This document shows, in pieces, positions 8,613 through 17,555 of a stretch of 45,590 bases of DNA. The position numbers were made by a program, and so were the translations under genes. The stretch comes from Paenibacillus popilliae ATCC 14706 (GTDB taxonomy: Bacteria > Bacillota > Bacilli > Paenibacillales > Paenibacillaceae): assembly GCF_000315235.1 (NCBI RefSeq), contig NZ_BALG01000052.1, positions 1 through 45,590 of the forward strand, given 5' to 3'. Position 1 is the stretch's first letter. Each line of letters starts with the position of its first letter. The notes beneath the pieces were generated by a model, which searched no databases, was not told where the DNA came from, and saw nothing but the letters and a program-made list of their open reading frames with translations.

Positions 8613-8641
8613 ATCATACCCGCAAATAAAAGATGCGTCAA
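8613..8641 (-). promoter_or_regulatory. trp promoter (sigma-A type)
   Basis: On the minus strand TTGACG (8641-8636), a 17-base spacer and TATGAT (8618-8613) make a strong sigma-A promoter in the aroH-trpE gap. It would start the leader near 8606, just ahead of the TRAP site. The arrangement lets trpE-tyrA be controlled separately from aroC-aroB-aroH. Confidence 0.85.
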
Positions 8642-8717
8642 CACCCGAACAGGGACAGACGGCATCTCCGTCACTACCTTACGTACGGGAACGCTTATTT
8701 CCAGGGACGCTTCTCCG

Positions 8718-9086
8718 CTATGAAGTAGCTAAGTCCGGACGCAACCGGGAAGCCTCGTTCAAGTACACGTGACGTATTTCCCGCTGCGATTTGTCTGTAT
8801 TGACGGTAATCATCAAGCGAATGCACCGTGGCAAGCTGCCCGCGACGGGCACCTCCACAGCGCACATTAACGGCACCCACTCCCAGCCCGGCATCAGGCG
8901 TATGGCCTGTGCCGGGAAGGAAGCGTTCAGATCCAGGGTCATCGTAATCCATATGCTGACGATGTCCTCGGGAACGACCTGATTCACTGCCACGATATGT
9001 TCAAGCAAGACGGCCGTCTCACGCCGTATTTCAACCGCATCATTGCGCTGGACGGTGGTCGCTCCACGTATTCCCCTTGCATACAT
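8718..9086 (-). CDS. aroH: Chorismate mutase, AroH type
   Basis: This monofunctional chorismate mutase rearranges chorismate to prephenate for tyrosine and phenylalanine. The 122-residue product has the AroH-family N-terminus MYARGIRGATTV (active-site Arg 7), the central PLMCAVEVPV segment with the catalytic Cys/Glu pair, and LPRCIRLMI with the key arginine. I chose the ATG at 9086 rather than the longer reading because the family begins there and AGGGGAG precedes it, inside the 3' end of aroB, two bases past whose stop it starts. The trp promoter follows in the gap below it. Confidence 0.94.
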   Translation of the reverse strand: MYARGIRGATTVQRNDAVEIRRETAVLLEHIVAVNQVVPEDIVSIWITMTLDLNASFPAQAIRLMPGWEWVPLMCAVEVPVAGSLPRCIRLMITVNTDKSQREIRHVYLNEASRLRPDLATS

Positions 9087-9088
9087 GC

Positions 9089-10210
9089 TTATGTTGTCTC
9101 CCCTTTCAACTCTTCGATGATGTTCCGAACCCATTCGATCGGCACATCGTGTCGGACCTCCACCTTGCCAATAGCGGTCGGCAGCACGAATACCGTCCGG
9201 CCCTCCTTGAACTTCTTATCATGCATCATCGCATCCAGAATCGCCTCGGTCGAATAACCGGCAGGAATCGATACTGGCAGTCCGAATTGACGCATCAACG
9301 CTTCCGTCCGCACGGCGACATCGGCTGCCGCTCCCATCTGCTCCGCCAGACGGGCCGAGCCGACCATTCCGATCGCGATCGCTTCGCCATGGAGCAGCTC
9401 GCCATAGCCGGCAACTGCTTCCAGGGCATGGCCGATCGTATGGCCCAGATTCAGAATCGCCCGCAATCCGTTCTCCCGCTCGTCCTGGGCAACGACGGCG
9501 GTCTTGACGGCGCAGCCTTGCGCCAAGCCATAGGCCAATGTTTCCTCATCCTTGGCCAGCAGCTTCCCGGCATTTGCCGCGCACCAATCGACGAAGCCGG
9601 CATCCCAGATTAAGCCATGCTTCACCATCTCCGCCAGACCGGAACGCACATCCCGATCAGGCAGCGATTGCAGGGTCGCCGTATCATAGAGCACGAACTC
9701 CGGCTGATGGAAGGCGCCGATAATGTTTTTGGCCAGCGGATGATTCACCGCAACTTTGCCGCCGACACTGCTATCGTGCGCCAGAATCGTTGTCGGCACT
9801 TGGATGAACCGGATGCCGCGCATATACGAGGCCGCCACGAAGCCGGCCAGATCGCCGACGACGCCACCGCCCAGTGCGACGATCGTCGACATGCGATCAC
9901 AGCCCGCCTCCAGTGCGGCGCGGACGCAGTCCTCGAAGACGGCCAGCGACTTCGATTGCTCCCCTGACGGCACGGTAAGCGACGCGGCACGGTATCCGGC
10001 CGCGTGCAGCGATTGCTCGGCGCGATGCAAAAAACGCCGGCCCACATGCTCATCGGTAATGACGAGAACCGGGCTTCCCGCAGGGATGCCCGCCTGCCGG
10101 CTCGCCTCGCCAAGCCGGTCCAGCAGTCCGTTCCCAATCCAGATTGGGTAGGAGCGTTCGCCAACATCGACTCTCAGCTCTACGGGTTGCTTCGCTTCCT
10201 TATTTTCCAT
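9089..10210 (-). CDS. aroB: 3-dehydroquinate synthase
   Basis: AroB cyclises DAHP to 3-dehydroquinate, the second step of the shikimate pathway, with NAD+ and a divalent metal. The 373-residue protein contains the NAD-binding GGGVVGDLAGFVA block, PTTILAHDSSVGGKVAVNH, the metal-ligand segment GLAEMVKHGLI and NLGHTIGHALE. The length is typical. It lies 11 bases downstream of aroC in the same operon and is followed at two bases by aroH. Confidence 0.96.
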   Translation of the reverse strand: MENKEAKQPVELRVDVGERSYPIWIGNGLLDRLGEASRQAGIPAGSPVLVITDEHVGRRFLHRAEQSLHAAGYRAASLTVPSGEQSKSLAVFEDCVRAALEAGCDRMSTIVALGGGVVGDLAGFVAASYMRGIRFIQVPTTILAHDSSVGGKVAVNHPLAKNIIGAFHQPEFVLYDTATLQSLPDRDVRSGLAEMVKHGLIWDAGFVDWCAANAGKLLAKDEETLAYGLAQGCAVKTAVVAQDERENGLRAILNLGHTIGHALEAVAGYGELLHGEAIAIGMVGSARLAEQMGAAADVAVRTEALMRQFGLPVSIPAGYSTEAILDAMMHDKKFKEGRTVFVLPTAIGKVEVRHDVPIEWVRNIIEELKGETT

Positions 10211-10221
10211 GACACTCCCTC

Positions 10222-11391
10222 CTAGTACCGGGCCACTTGCTGGAAGTATTGCTCGTAGTTGGCGCGAATCTCATCTATCGAATCTCCGCCGAATTTCTCC
10301 AGGAATGCCTTGGCGACCTCCCAAGCGACGACATGCTCCAATACGACGCTCGCTGCAGGGACGGCACATGCGTCGGAACGCTCCACTTGGGCCGTAAAAG
10401 CCTCCTTCGTATCGATATCCACGCTTCGCAGCGGCTTATATAAGGTCGGAATCGGCTTCATCACGCCGCGAACGATGATCGGCATCCCGTTCGTCATGCC
10501 GCCCTCGAAGCCGCCGAGCCGGTTGGAAGCACGCGTATATCCCTTCTCTTCGACATAGATGATCTCATCATGCACCTGCGACCCGCGCAGTCGTCCGGCT
10601 TCGAAGCCGATGCCGATCTCGACGCCTTTGAACGCGTTGATGGACATGACCGCCTGCGCGATGCGCCCGTCCAGCTTGCGATCATATTGCACATGGCTTC
10701 CCAATCCGACAGGGACACCTTCGACGATACACTCCACGACGCCGCCGATCGAGTCGCCCTCTGCCTTAATCGTATCGATATAGGCCTCCATTGCCTGCTC
10801 CGTAGCGGAATCGACGACCCGAACCGAAGACTGCTCGGTCCGTTCAATCATCTCATCCAGCGGGAGAGAATGCGGTGGCGCTTCGATCTCCCCGATGCGG
10901 ACAACTTGTCCGCCTACCTTAATGCCGAACGCTTCCAGCAGCTGGCGGGCGACGGCGCCTACCGCAACGCGGGCCGCAGTCTCTCGCGCACTGGAGCGCT
11001 CCAGCACGTTGCGCAGATCGGTCAATTGATACTTCAAGCCGCCGTTCAGATCCGCATGTCCTGGACGGGGACGATGGACCCGGCGCTTTTCCTCGTCCGA
11101 GCCCTCCATCGGCCCCACGTTCATAATATTTCGCCAATGCTTCCAGTCTTTATTCTCGACGACCAACGCAATAGGAGCTCCGGTAGTATAACCATGACGC
11201 ACCCCGCCGACGATTGCGGCCGTATCCGTCTCGATTTGCATGCGCCGTCCGCGGCCATACCCTTTCTGTCGGCGTTGAAGTTGAAAGTTCAACTGTTCAA
11301 AGTCAATTGCCAGGTTGCTGGGCATCCCTTCAACGATGGCGGTCAATTGCGGTCCGTGGGTCTCTCCTGCTGTCAAATAACGTAGACTCAC
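10222..11391 (-). CDS. aroC: Chorismate synthase
   Basis: The enzyme makes chorismate from EPSP using reduced flavin; it is called AroF in B. subtilis. The 389-residue protein starts [16 protein letters not shown] and shows [13 protein letters not shown], the [14 protein letters not shown] flavin/substrate region, [16 protein letters not shown] and [12 protein letters not shown], all signature blocks. Its product feeds TrpE, AroH and MqnA, all encoded in this window. A good promoter lies 60 bases upstream at 11452-11480, directly after a terminator, so aroC opens the transcription unit. Confidence 0.96.
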   Translation of the reverse strand: MSLRYLTAGETHGPQLTAIVEGMPSNLAIDFEQLNFQLQRRQKGYGRGRRMQIETDTAAIVGGVRHGYTTGAPIALVVENKDWKHWRNIMNVGPMEGSDEEKRRVHRPRPGHADLNGGLKYQLTDLRNVLERSSARETAARVAVGAVARQLLEAFGIKVGGQVVRIGEIEAPPHSLPLDEMIERTEQSSVRVVDSATEQAMEAYIDTIKAEGDSIGGVVECIVEGVPVGLGSHVQYDRKLDGRIAQAVMSINAFKGVEIGIGFEAGRLRGSQVHDEIIYVEEKGYTRASNRLGGFEGGMTNGMPIIVRGVMKPIPTLYKPLRSVDIDTKEAFTAQVERSDACAVPAASVVLEHVVAWEVAKAFLEKFGGDSIDEIRANYEQYFQQVARY

Positions 11392-11451
11392 CGTTGCTCC
11401 CCCTTTAAGCTGTATTGCTGTAAATGACTAAAATCCTTAACTCTTTTGCTC

Positions 11452-11480
11452 ATTATAGTATAGGAGGCAACGTTTGACAA
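11452..11480 (-). promoter_or_regulatory. aroC promoter (sigma-A type)
   Basis: TTGTCA (11480-11475), a 17-base spacer and a perfect TATAAT (11457-11452) lie on the minus strand about 60 bases before the aroC ATG. The -35 box begins right where the T-tract of the upstream terminator ends, so the two units are tightly packed. Confidence 0.85.
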
Positions 11481-11526
11481 GAAAACAAAAACACGCTCTG
11501 AAGGCGCTATGCCCCCAAAAGCGTGT
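11481..11526 (-). terminator. Terminator after the cheR-side unit
   Basis: On the minus strand ACACGCT and AGCGTGT form a 7-bp stem with a GC-rich, partly paired interior, followed by TTTTTGTTTTC. It ends the transcript coming from cheR and the 61-residue ORF before the aroC promoter. Confidence 0.65.
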
Positions 11527-11604
11527 CATGTACTATGCGCATATGTACCGCCGCGCCACTACCTAGCAACAGGCGCCAAGAACCGGAACAGACCTTACGA
11601 TCCG

Positions 11605-11790
11605 CTATCTCCAGACAGATGCGCGCTGCGAGGCCGCCCGCAAATCCGCAGAAGCTGTTCCCGACCGTTCCTTCTCCTCCAACAGTGGGAGCCAGTTTTT
11701 CAATGTCACTTCCACCCCAATAATTTGGGCGCATTCGTGGATGGTTAATTCTCCTCGCTGGTAAGCCGCAATGACCGTTCTCTTGTCCAT
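11605..11790 (-). CDS. Small helix-turn-helix-like hypothetical protein
   Basis: This 61-residue product begins MDKRTVIAAYQRGELTIHE and continues CAQIIGVEVTLKNWLPLLEE, a pattern of short helices resembling a helix-turn-helix segment; I do not recognise a named family. A GGAGGG ribosome binding site lies 13 bases before this ATG. A competing ATG in another frame (11800) has closer spacing but gives a 97-residue product rich in glycine and unlike a natural protein, so I prefer this frame. It lies between cheR and a terminator, in the position of a small co-transcribed gene. Confidence 0.55.
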   Translation of the reverse strand: MDKRTVIAAYQRGELTIHECAQIIGVEVTLKNWLPLLEEKERSGTASADLRAASQRASVWR

Positions 11791-11879
11791 GATCGTTCAT
11801 CTTCCCTCCGTCCTCGTAGTCATCCTAGAGGATGCTCATTCCGACTTTGCAACTCTAGTATCGGAAGAAGGGATGCGGA

Positions 11880-12761
11880 TTATACGCTAGATGTCATTTT
11901 ACGGTAAAAGAACGTCTCTATCGTCTCCAGCCCGTATTGACCCGGATTGAAAATCTGTTCCGTGCTTCCCACAAAAAGAACCCCGCCCGGTTTGAGCGCA
12001 TTGGCGAATTTGTTGTACACCTGAGATTTGGCGTCTTCCGTGAAATAAATCGTGACATTGCGGCAAATGATCAGGTCAAGCGAGGTGTCGAACTCGTCCT
12101 CCAGCAGATTCTGCTTGCGGAACCGAATCGCGCTCTTCAATGACTCGATAATCCGGTATTCTTCTGGACCCTGTTGGAAATATTTCCGCCGGTACAGATC
12201 CGGCACATCCTTCAGCGCTCGCTCTACGTAGCATGCTTCCTTCGCCTTCACCAAGACGTTCTCATCAAGATCGGTAGCGGTAATCTGAGAGCGCTGCAGC
12301 AGGCCCAACTCATTCAAGATCATGGCCAGCGTGTACGGCTCCTCTCCGGTAGAGCAGGCAGCGCTCCAGCAGCGCAGTTGCTTCGTATTGGCTGCCAACG
12401 CCGGCAGCACGCTGTCTCTCAGCGTGACCCAACGATTCGGGTTGCGCCAAAATTCGGAGACATTAATTGTCATCCGATCCAAAAAATCATCCAGCAAATC
12501 CGGGTTCTGCCGGATCGCCTCGAAAAAGCTGCGGAATGTCTTGTATCCGTTCTTCGCGCGCAGCGTTATCAACCGCCGCTTCATTTGCGCTTCCTTGTAC
12601 TGCAGAAGATCAATGCCCGTCAGGCGCTTAATCTCCACCATGAAATACTGGTAATCCTCATCCTCATGCCCCGCTGCTGCGGAAGAGGCTCCGCTTTCGG
12701 TTATCGATTGACCGAAAGGAGCGGACGATAGGGCAGGCTGCCGCTTCGATTGATGCATCAT
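11880..12761 (-). CDS. cheR: Chemotaxis protein methyltransferase CheR
   Basis: CheR methylates glutamates on chemoreceptors using S-adenosylmethionine, setting adaptation in chemotaxis. The 293-residue protein has the N-terminal helical CheR domain (residues 40-95), TINVSEFWRNPNRW, the SAM-binding WSAACSTGEEPYTLAMIL motif around residue 135 and LIICRNVTIYF in the methyltransferase core. A run of about 30 low-complexity residues precedes the domain. Two ATGs start the frame, six bases after GGAGAG. Its place between ndk and aroC matches B. subtilis and suggests motility. Confidence 0.95.
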   Translation of the reverse strand: MMHQSKRQPALSSAPFGQSITESGASSAAAGHEDEDYQYFMVEIKRLTGIDLLQYKEAQMKRRLITLRAKNGYKTFRSFFEAIRQNPDLLDDFLDRMTINVSEFWRNPNRWVTLRDSVLPALAANTKQLRCWSAACSTGEEPYTLAMILNELGLLQRSQITATDLDENVLVKAKEACYVERALKDVPDLYRRKYFQQGPEEYRIIESLKSAIRFRKQNLLEDEFDTSLDLIICRNVTIYFTEDAKSQVYNKFANALKPGGVLFVGSTEQIFNPGQYGLETIETFFYRKMTSSV

Positions 12762-12929
12762 TATTCACTCTCCACCACTTCATCATGAGTGCCGTTATTC
12801 ATAATAACAAAGAATACGGCTGAACAGTATCTTATTCGCCATGTCCCCTTGCTTTTCCTGCTTTGTGTAAGCTCTTTTATTAATATTAGTCCTGAAATAC
12901 AGGCGAATCATCGAATTTCGGGCGATGAC

Positions 12930-13373
12930 TCAGATCCAGCTCTCCAGTATTCGATCATAGCTCAAGATATCGCTGTCGGCGAACAGATTCGCGATCTCTC
13001 TGGCAGCGCTTTCTTGCGAATCGGAGCCGTGCACCAGATTGAACGGGGTGTGGGACGCATAATCGCCGCGAATCGTGCCCGGCTGCGCCTCTCCTACCTT
13101 CGTCTTGCCAATCATCAAGCGCGACAAGCTGATAATTTCATCACCTTCCCAAATCATGGCGAACACAGGACCAGAAGTAATGAAATCAACTAATTCACCA
13201 AAAAAAGCCTTTTTTGCATGTTCGACATAATGGCGTTCGGCTTGTTCGCGCGTAATCATCATTAATTTCCCAGATGCAAGCTTCCATCCTTTGCGTTCAA
13301 AGCGGCTTACGATGTCCCCGATGAGCCCTCTTTGCACGCCGTCAGGTTTGACCATGATGAATGTGCGTTCCAT
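12930..13373 (-). CDS. ndk: Nucleoside diphosphate kinase
   Basis: Ndk exchanges gamma-phosphates among nucleoside di- and triphosphates through a phospho-histidine. The 147-residue product matches family length and shows [16 protein letters not shown] at the start, [17 protein letters not shown] with the active-site histidine, and [12 protein letters not shown] chose the ATG at 13373, preceded by GAGGAGTG, over the longer frame because the family begins exactly there. It sits between hepT and cheR as in B. subtilis. Confidence 0.97.
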   Translation of the reverse strand: MERTFIMVKPDGVQRGLIGDIVSRFERKGWKLASGKLMMITREQAERHYVEHAKKAFFGELVDFITSGPVFAMIWEGDEIISLSRLMIGKTKVGEAQPGTIRGDYASHTPFNLVHGSDSQESAAREIANLFADSDILSYDRILESWI

Positions 13374-13464
13374 AGATTCACTCCTCAATTCATCTGAAGT
13401 AGTCCAGCGAACCAAGTATATCAAAAATATCATCATTTCGCACCTTGACTTTTTGAAATTCGGA

Positions 13465-14439
13465 TTAGTGGGATCGATTGGCAATAAAATAGGCGATATC
13501 CTGCAAGTTTTTGCGCGCGCGTATATCAGGCAGCTGCTCCAGGGCATGAATCGCTTTGTTGATGTAGCGTTCAGCGAGCTGCTCCGCACGCCGGATGCCG
13601 GCGCTCTCCCGAATATGATGTAAAATCGAAGAAACATCCGTATGTCCGTTCAAGTACCGGATGCGTTCAATGTCGCACAGCAGCGCCTGACGACGGCCTG
13701 TCTCTTCCAATGCATAAATGACAGGCAGCGTCAAATTGCCCTGCCGGATGTCATTGCCCGGAGGCTTCCCCAACTGCGCTTCGGTGCCGGTCAAATCCAG
13801 CACGTCATCGCGAATCTGGAACGCCATCCCGACATTGTAGCCGAACCGGTACAGCTGGCGGCCGATGGCGGCCGAAGCCCCGGAAGCGATCGCTCCCAAC
13901 TGACAACTGATCGCGATAAGAAGCGCGGTCTTGCGGCGGATTCGCAGCAGATACTGTCGCTCGGATTGGGACGTATTGAAGAAATCTCGAATCTGCTCCA
14001 TTTCCCCGATGCACATTTGAACCATTGCTTTCGACAGAATGAAGTGAATTTGCGGGTCCTGCAGCTCAGTGGCAAGAACCAGTGCCAGCCCATAAATGTA
14101 ATCTCCGGTATACATAGCCACTCGGTTGTCCCATTTTGCTTTGACTGTCAACTGTCCCCGCCGCATATCGGCATCGTCGATCACATCATCGTGAACGAGC
14201 GAGGCCATATGAATCAGTTCCAGAGGGACGGCTACATATTTGAGCCTCTCCAGATCATAGGTTCCGAATTTGCCGGCCAAGAGAACGAAGACCGGGCGGA
14301 TGCGCTTGCCTCCTGCCTTAAGCAGCTGCAGCGAAGCATCATTCAGTGTCCGGAGATCGTTCGCGATCGAACGTTCCAATTGCTCCTCGATATACGATAC
14401 ATCCTGCTTCATTGTCGCATAAATGTCCCACAATTTCAT
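13465..14439 (-). CDS. hepT: Heptaprenyl diphosphate synthase component II
   Basis: This is the catalytic subunit of the two-part synthase that makes the C35 side chain of menaquinone-7. The 324-residue trans-prenyltransferase has [14 protein letters not shown], the first aspartate-rich motif [15 protein letters not shown] and the second [12 protein letters not shown], with [14 protein letters not shown] between and after. The ATG at 14439 follows AGGTGAAGTC. It partners with the HepS subunit at 17556-18425; the three genes between them are quinone-related as well. Confidence 0.95.
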   Translation of the reverse strand: MKLWDIYATMKQDVSYIEEQLERSIANDLRTLNDASLQLLKAGGKRIRPVFVLLAGKFGTYDLERLKYVAVPLELIHMASLVHDDVIDDADMRRGQLTVKAKWDNRVAMYTGDYIYGLALVLATELQDPQIHFILSKAMVQMCIGEMEQIRDFFNTSQSERQYLLRIRRKTALLIAISCQLGAIASGASAAIGRQLYRFGYNVGMAFQIRDDVLDLTGTEAQLGKPPGNDIRQGNLTLPVIYALEETGRRQALLCDIERIRYLNGHTDVSSILHHIRESAGIRRAEQLAERYINKAIHALEQLPDIRARKNLQDIAYFIANRSH

Positions 14440-14447
14440 GACTTCAC

Positions 14448-15317
14448 CTAACCAACCGTATTTTCCGACCAAAGTTCAAGCCGAACTTCATGATCAATAA
14501 GCCCTAACTCGTACGCGTATTGGAAATAGCATTGAAGCCCTTCCTGCTGCGGACGATCGAAATCATAATTTAAATTAGTAAAATAATTCATCCAATAGTC
14601 GACCGTACCACCGATCGCGCGTACGGCCTCCTGAGCCAGCGGGCGCGGATCGAGAAGGCTCTTTTGCTTGCTGGCTTCGAACGCCTCCATAATAATCTTG
14701 ATATCATCGCCATGCTGGCGAATAACGTCCCGGTTGACAGCCCATACCGCGAAGGTCATCCAATGTCCTGTGCATTGGCGCCACTGCTCTCCGAGATCGA
14801 TCACTTCATATCCGGGGTTATTCCAGGAAGCCCGAATGGCATGATCGCCGATAAGAACGGCGCCGTCCGCTTCAGCCATCATCGCGTCTAGATCCGGATC
14901 CATCGGAATGTAGTCCGGGCGGGCATGATAGAACTTCGCGGCGATAATCTTGAACAGGTTGGTTGACGTAGCCGACGTTGTCGACAATGCGATTTTGCCC
15001 CGGAGTGCTTCATCCAGCGGTTTCTTCAAAAAGAGAAAGATGGAATTGACACGACCGTGCGCACTGACCGACAAATTCGGGAACAGCGTATATTGCTCGG
15101 AGGAAATGCCGTAAGCAAACGCCGAAATCGGTCCCATATCAATCCTGCCTTCACGCATCGCTTGATTCAACCCGGCAGGAACGGCAGGGATCAACTCCAA
15201 TACAGCCCGGGTGTTCTTCGGCTGAAAATGATAAAAGATCGGCCAAACGTTCGTAAAATCGATACGGCCGATACGAATATGGGACGGGTTATTGTTCGTG
15301 TCTTGCTGCAGTACCAT
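14448..15317 (-). CDS. mqnA: Chorismate dehydratase (futalosine pathway)
   Basis: MqnA dehydrates chorismate to 3-[(1-carboxyvinyl)oxy]benzoate, the first step of the futalosine route to menaquinone. The 289-residue protein has the periplasmic-binding-like fold of the family: IRIGRIDFTNVWPIFYHF at the start, GRIDMGPISAFAYG, LSTTSATSTNLFKI, and DGAVLIGDHAI followed by DLGEQW. I chose the ATG at 15317 because a GGGGGAG site precedes it; the longer frame merely reads through the UbiX-like gene, which it overlaps by 29 bases. It is absent from B. subtilis and implies a futalosine-type pathway here. Other mqn genes would have to lie elsewhere. Confidence 0.92.
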   Translation of the reverse strand: MVLQQDTNNNPSHIRIGRIDFTNVWPIFYHFQPKNTRAVLELIPAVPAGLNQAMREGRIDMGPISAFAYGISSEQYTLFPNLSVSAHGRVNSIFLFLKKPLDEALRGKIALSTTSATSTNLFKIIAAKFYHARPDYIPMDPDLDAMMAEADGAVLIGDHAIRASWNNPGYEVIDLGEQWRQCTGHWMTFAVWAVNRDVIRQHGDDIKIIMEAFEASKQKSLLDPRPLAQEAVRAIGGTVDYWMNYFTNLNYDFDRPQQEGLQCYFQYAYELGLIDHEVRLELWSENTVG

Positions 15318-15918
15318 CAGCTCCCCCCCACCTTCTGAACAATTGATGCCTGATATCGAGCGTGTCCAGCACCTTCCCAACCAGGAAGTTCACGATATCA
15401 TCCAACGTCTTCGGATGATAATAGAACGCCGGCATCGCCGGTATGATGCGCACGCCCATATGTGCCAGCTGGAGCATATTTTCCAGATGGATCGCATGCA
15501 CCGGCGTCTCGCGCGGCACGACGATGAGCGGGCGACCTTCCTTCATCATCACGTCAGCAGCCCGCCCCATCAGGTTGTCCGAGGAGCCGTGGGCCAAGGA
15601 TGACAGCGTCCCCATGGAGCAAGGCATGATGATCATCCCTTGAACGCGGTAAGATCCGCTGGCGATGCTGGCCCCAATATCCTGGATCGGATGGTACACG
15701 ATGCGGTCGGCTTGTTCCCTGAACGCCCGCTCGATGGCCTCCTGGCGCCGGTTGACTTCCCAACCCAGCTCTTCCTTCAGCACCCGCCATCCGGCATCCG
15801 TGACGAGTAAATGCACGATGCAGCCGGCTTGCAGCAGGCATTCCGCAAGCCGGATGCCGTAAATCGCCCCACTCGCCCCGGTAATACCAACGACATAACG
15901 TTTGTTCTCTACTGTCAT
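15289..15918 (-). CDS. UbiX-like flavin prenyltransferase
   Basis: Proteins of this family prenylate reduced FMN to make the cofactor of UbiD-type decarboxylases. The 209-residue product shows VVGITGASGAIYGIRLAE at the N-terminus, MIIMPCSMGTLSSLAHGSSDNL in the middle and PLIVVPRETPVHAIHLENM, all typical. In futalosine menaquinone synthesis a UbiX homologue is thought to serve the decarboxylation step, and the neighbours mqnA and the UbiA-like gene support that role. The start overlaps the UbiA-like gene by four bases (ATGA). Confidence 0.92.
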   Translation of the reverse strand: MTVENKRYVVGITGASGAIYGIRLAECLLQAGCIVHLLVTDAGWRVLKEELGWEVNRRQEAIERAFREQADRIVYHPIQDIGASIASGSYRVQGMIIMPCSMGTLSSLAHGSSDNLMGRAADVMMKEGRPLIVVPRETPVHAIHLENMLQLAHMGVRIIPAMPAFYYHPKTLDDIVNFLVGKVLDTLDIRHQLFRRWGGADGTAARHEQ

Positions 15919-16793
15919 AAGCTCAGCACCACCAAATCCAGTAAAGTGAAGACGAATACGACAATGCTCAAAATGCCGTTAAGCGTAAAGAATGCAGTGT
16001 TCGTCCGGCTCAAATCATACGGCTTGACCAGCAAATGCTCATAAATGAGCAAGCCGGAAGCAATCACGATCCCGACAATATACCACCAACTCAATTGAGT
16101 GACGAGCAGCAGCAAGAGGAAGCCGATCGCGGTAACAATGTGAAACCCACGCGCAATCATCAATGCCTTCGCAATGCCGAACCGGGTGGGAATCGATTTC
16201 AATCCTTCCTTGCGATCGAATTCGTAATCCTGGCATGCGTAGATGACATCAAAGCCCGTCGTCCAGCAAGCCACCGTTAAATAAAAACTAATAGAAGTCC
16301 AGTTAACCTCATTCGTTACCGCAACCCATCCCCCTAGCGGGGCAAGAGCGACCGTTAAGCCGAGAATAAAGTGGCACAACCACGTAAATCGCTTCGTGTA
16401 TGAATAAAATACAAGCAAAAAGACGGCAATAGGCAATAAATAAACAGCCAGCGGCTGCAAATTGGCGGCTGCCCAGAACAGCAGTCCGAACGATACGGCT
16501 GTGAATAGGATCACTTCTCCTGCCTTGAGCAGACCAGCCGGAATGGCGCGGTTGGCCGTACGTGGATTTTTGGTGTCGATGGCGGCATCAATGAGCCGGT
16601 TCAAGGCCATCGCCGCGCTTCGTGCTCCGACCATGGCCATCAGAATCCATCCCCATTCAGCTAGCATAGGGAAGCGGTTATCCATGACCATGGCGCCGAG
16701 GATAGCGCCCATGAACGCAAACGGAAGCGCGAATAACGTATGTTCGATTTTGATCATTTCCAGGAAAATACGCACTTTTTTATACATGTCCAA
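15915..16793 (-). CDS. UbiA-family prenyltransferase (MqnP-like)
   Basis: This 292-residue integral membrane protein attaches a polyprenyl chain to an aromatic acid. It has about eight to nine hydrophobic segments and the first aspartate motif NRLIDAAIDTKNPRTANR (around residue 65) plus the second region YACQDYEFDRKEGLKSIP near residue 190. The family includes 4-hydroxybenzoate polyprenyltransferases and MqnP of the futalosine pathway; with mqnA and hepS/hepT beside it, the latter is the better reading. It overlaps menG by 14 bases and the UbiX-like gene by four. Confidence 0.92.
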   Translation of the reverse strand: MDMYKKVRIFLEMIKIEHTLFALPFAFMGAILGAMVMDNRFPMLAEWGWILMAMVGARSAAMALNRLIDAAIDTKNPRTANRAIPAGLLKAGEVILFTAVSFGLLFWAAANLQPLAVYLLPIAVFLLVFYSYTKRFTWLCHFILGLTVALAPLGGWVAVTNEVNWTSISFYLTVACWTTGFDVIYACQDYEFDRKEGLKSIPTRFGIAKALMIARGFHIVTAIGFLLLLLVTQLSWWYIVGIVIASGLLIYEHLLVKPYDLSRTNTAFFTLNGILSIVVFVFTLLDLVVLSL

Positions 16794-17517
16794 TCCCCTT
16801 CGTGCCGATATGCAGCGCGGATATTCCTCCCGTCAGCGGCTTCGCCTCCACTTGCTCCAGTCCAGCGGCGCGGAACATGTCGGCCAGTTCCTCGTGGCCC
16901 GGGAACGAAGCTAACGATTCCGGCAGCCATTTGTACTGCTCGTAGCGCTTGGCAATCCATTTCCCCAGTATCGGAAGCAGCCGTTGGAAATAAAAATAGT
17001 ACAGCCCTTTGAACGGCTGCCAAGTCGGCTTGCTCAACTCCAGACATACGACCCGTCCCCCGGGCTTAACCACTCTATGCATCTCCCGAATCACCTGATC
17101 ATAGTCTGGAACATTGCGGAGCCCGAAGCCGATCGTCACATAATCGAAGCTGTCATCTGGGAAAGGGAGATCCATTGCGTTGCCTTCGACAAGCCGGATC
17201 TGCTCCTGCAATCCCAATTTTTCTATCTTGCGTCGCCCGACAGACAGCATCTTCGGACTGAAGTCCAAGCCGATCATCTGTCCGGTGCGGCTCGCCTGCG
17301 CCAGCTGGATCGTCCAGTCGCAAGTCCCGCAGCACAAGTCGAGCGCGGTCTCTCCGGGCTGAACATTCATCCGGCGCATCGTATAATTTCGCCACACTTT
17401 ATGACGCCGGAAGCTCAGAATATCATTCATGATATCGTATTGATAAGCAATATTCTCGAACACATCATGAACATATTTTTCTTTGGACTTCCCCGTCTTT
17501 GGCGAGTGCGTCTCCAT
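16780..17517 (-). CDS. menG: Demethylmenaquinone methyltransferase
   Basis: This SAM-dependent C-methyltransferase of the UbiE/MenG family performs the last step of menaquinone synthesis. The 245-residue protein shows YDIMNDILSFRRHKVWRN, the SAM-binding LDLCCGTCDWTI motif, the middle EGNAMDLPFPDDSFDYVTIGFGLRNV block and HRVVKPGGRVVCLELSKP. The ATG at 17517 has AGGTGAGG six bases upstream; a GTG eight codons earlier is possible. It lies between hepS and the UbiA-like gene, as ubiE does between hepS and hepT in B. subtilis. Confidence 0.95.
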   Translation of the reverse strand: METHSPKTGKSKEKYVHDVFENIAYQYDIMNDILSFRRHKVWRNYTMRRMNVQPGETALDLCCGTCDWTIQLAQASRTGQMIGLDFSPKMLSVGRRKIEKLGLQEQIRLVEGNAMDLPFPDDSFDYVTIGFGLRNVPDYDQVIREMHRVVKPGGRVVCLELSKPTWQPFKGLYYFYFQRLLPILGKWIAKRYEQYKWLPESLASFPGHEELADMFRAAGLEQVEAKPLTGGISALHIGTKGIGHV

Positions 17518-17555
17518 GTTATGCCTCACCTTGCCCTTCACCTCAATCCGGTAAG

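Noticed and set aside
11507-11800. 97-codon minus-strand ORF overlapping the 61-codon one
   Set aside because: Glycine-rich, unlike a natural protein, and reads into the terminator; the 61-codon frame has better composition.
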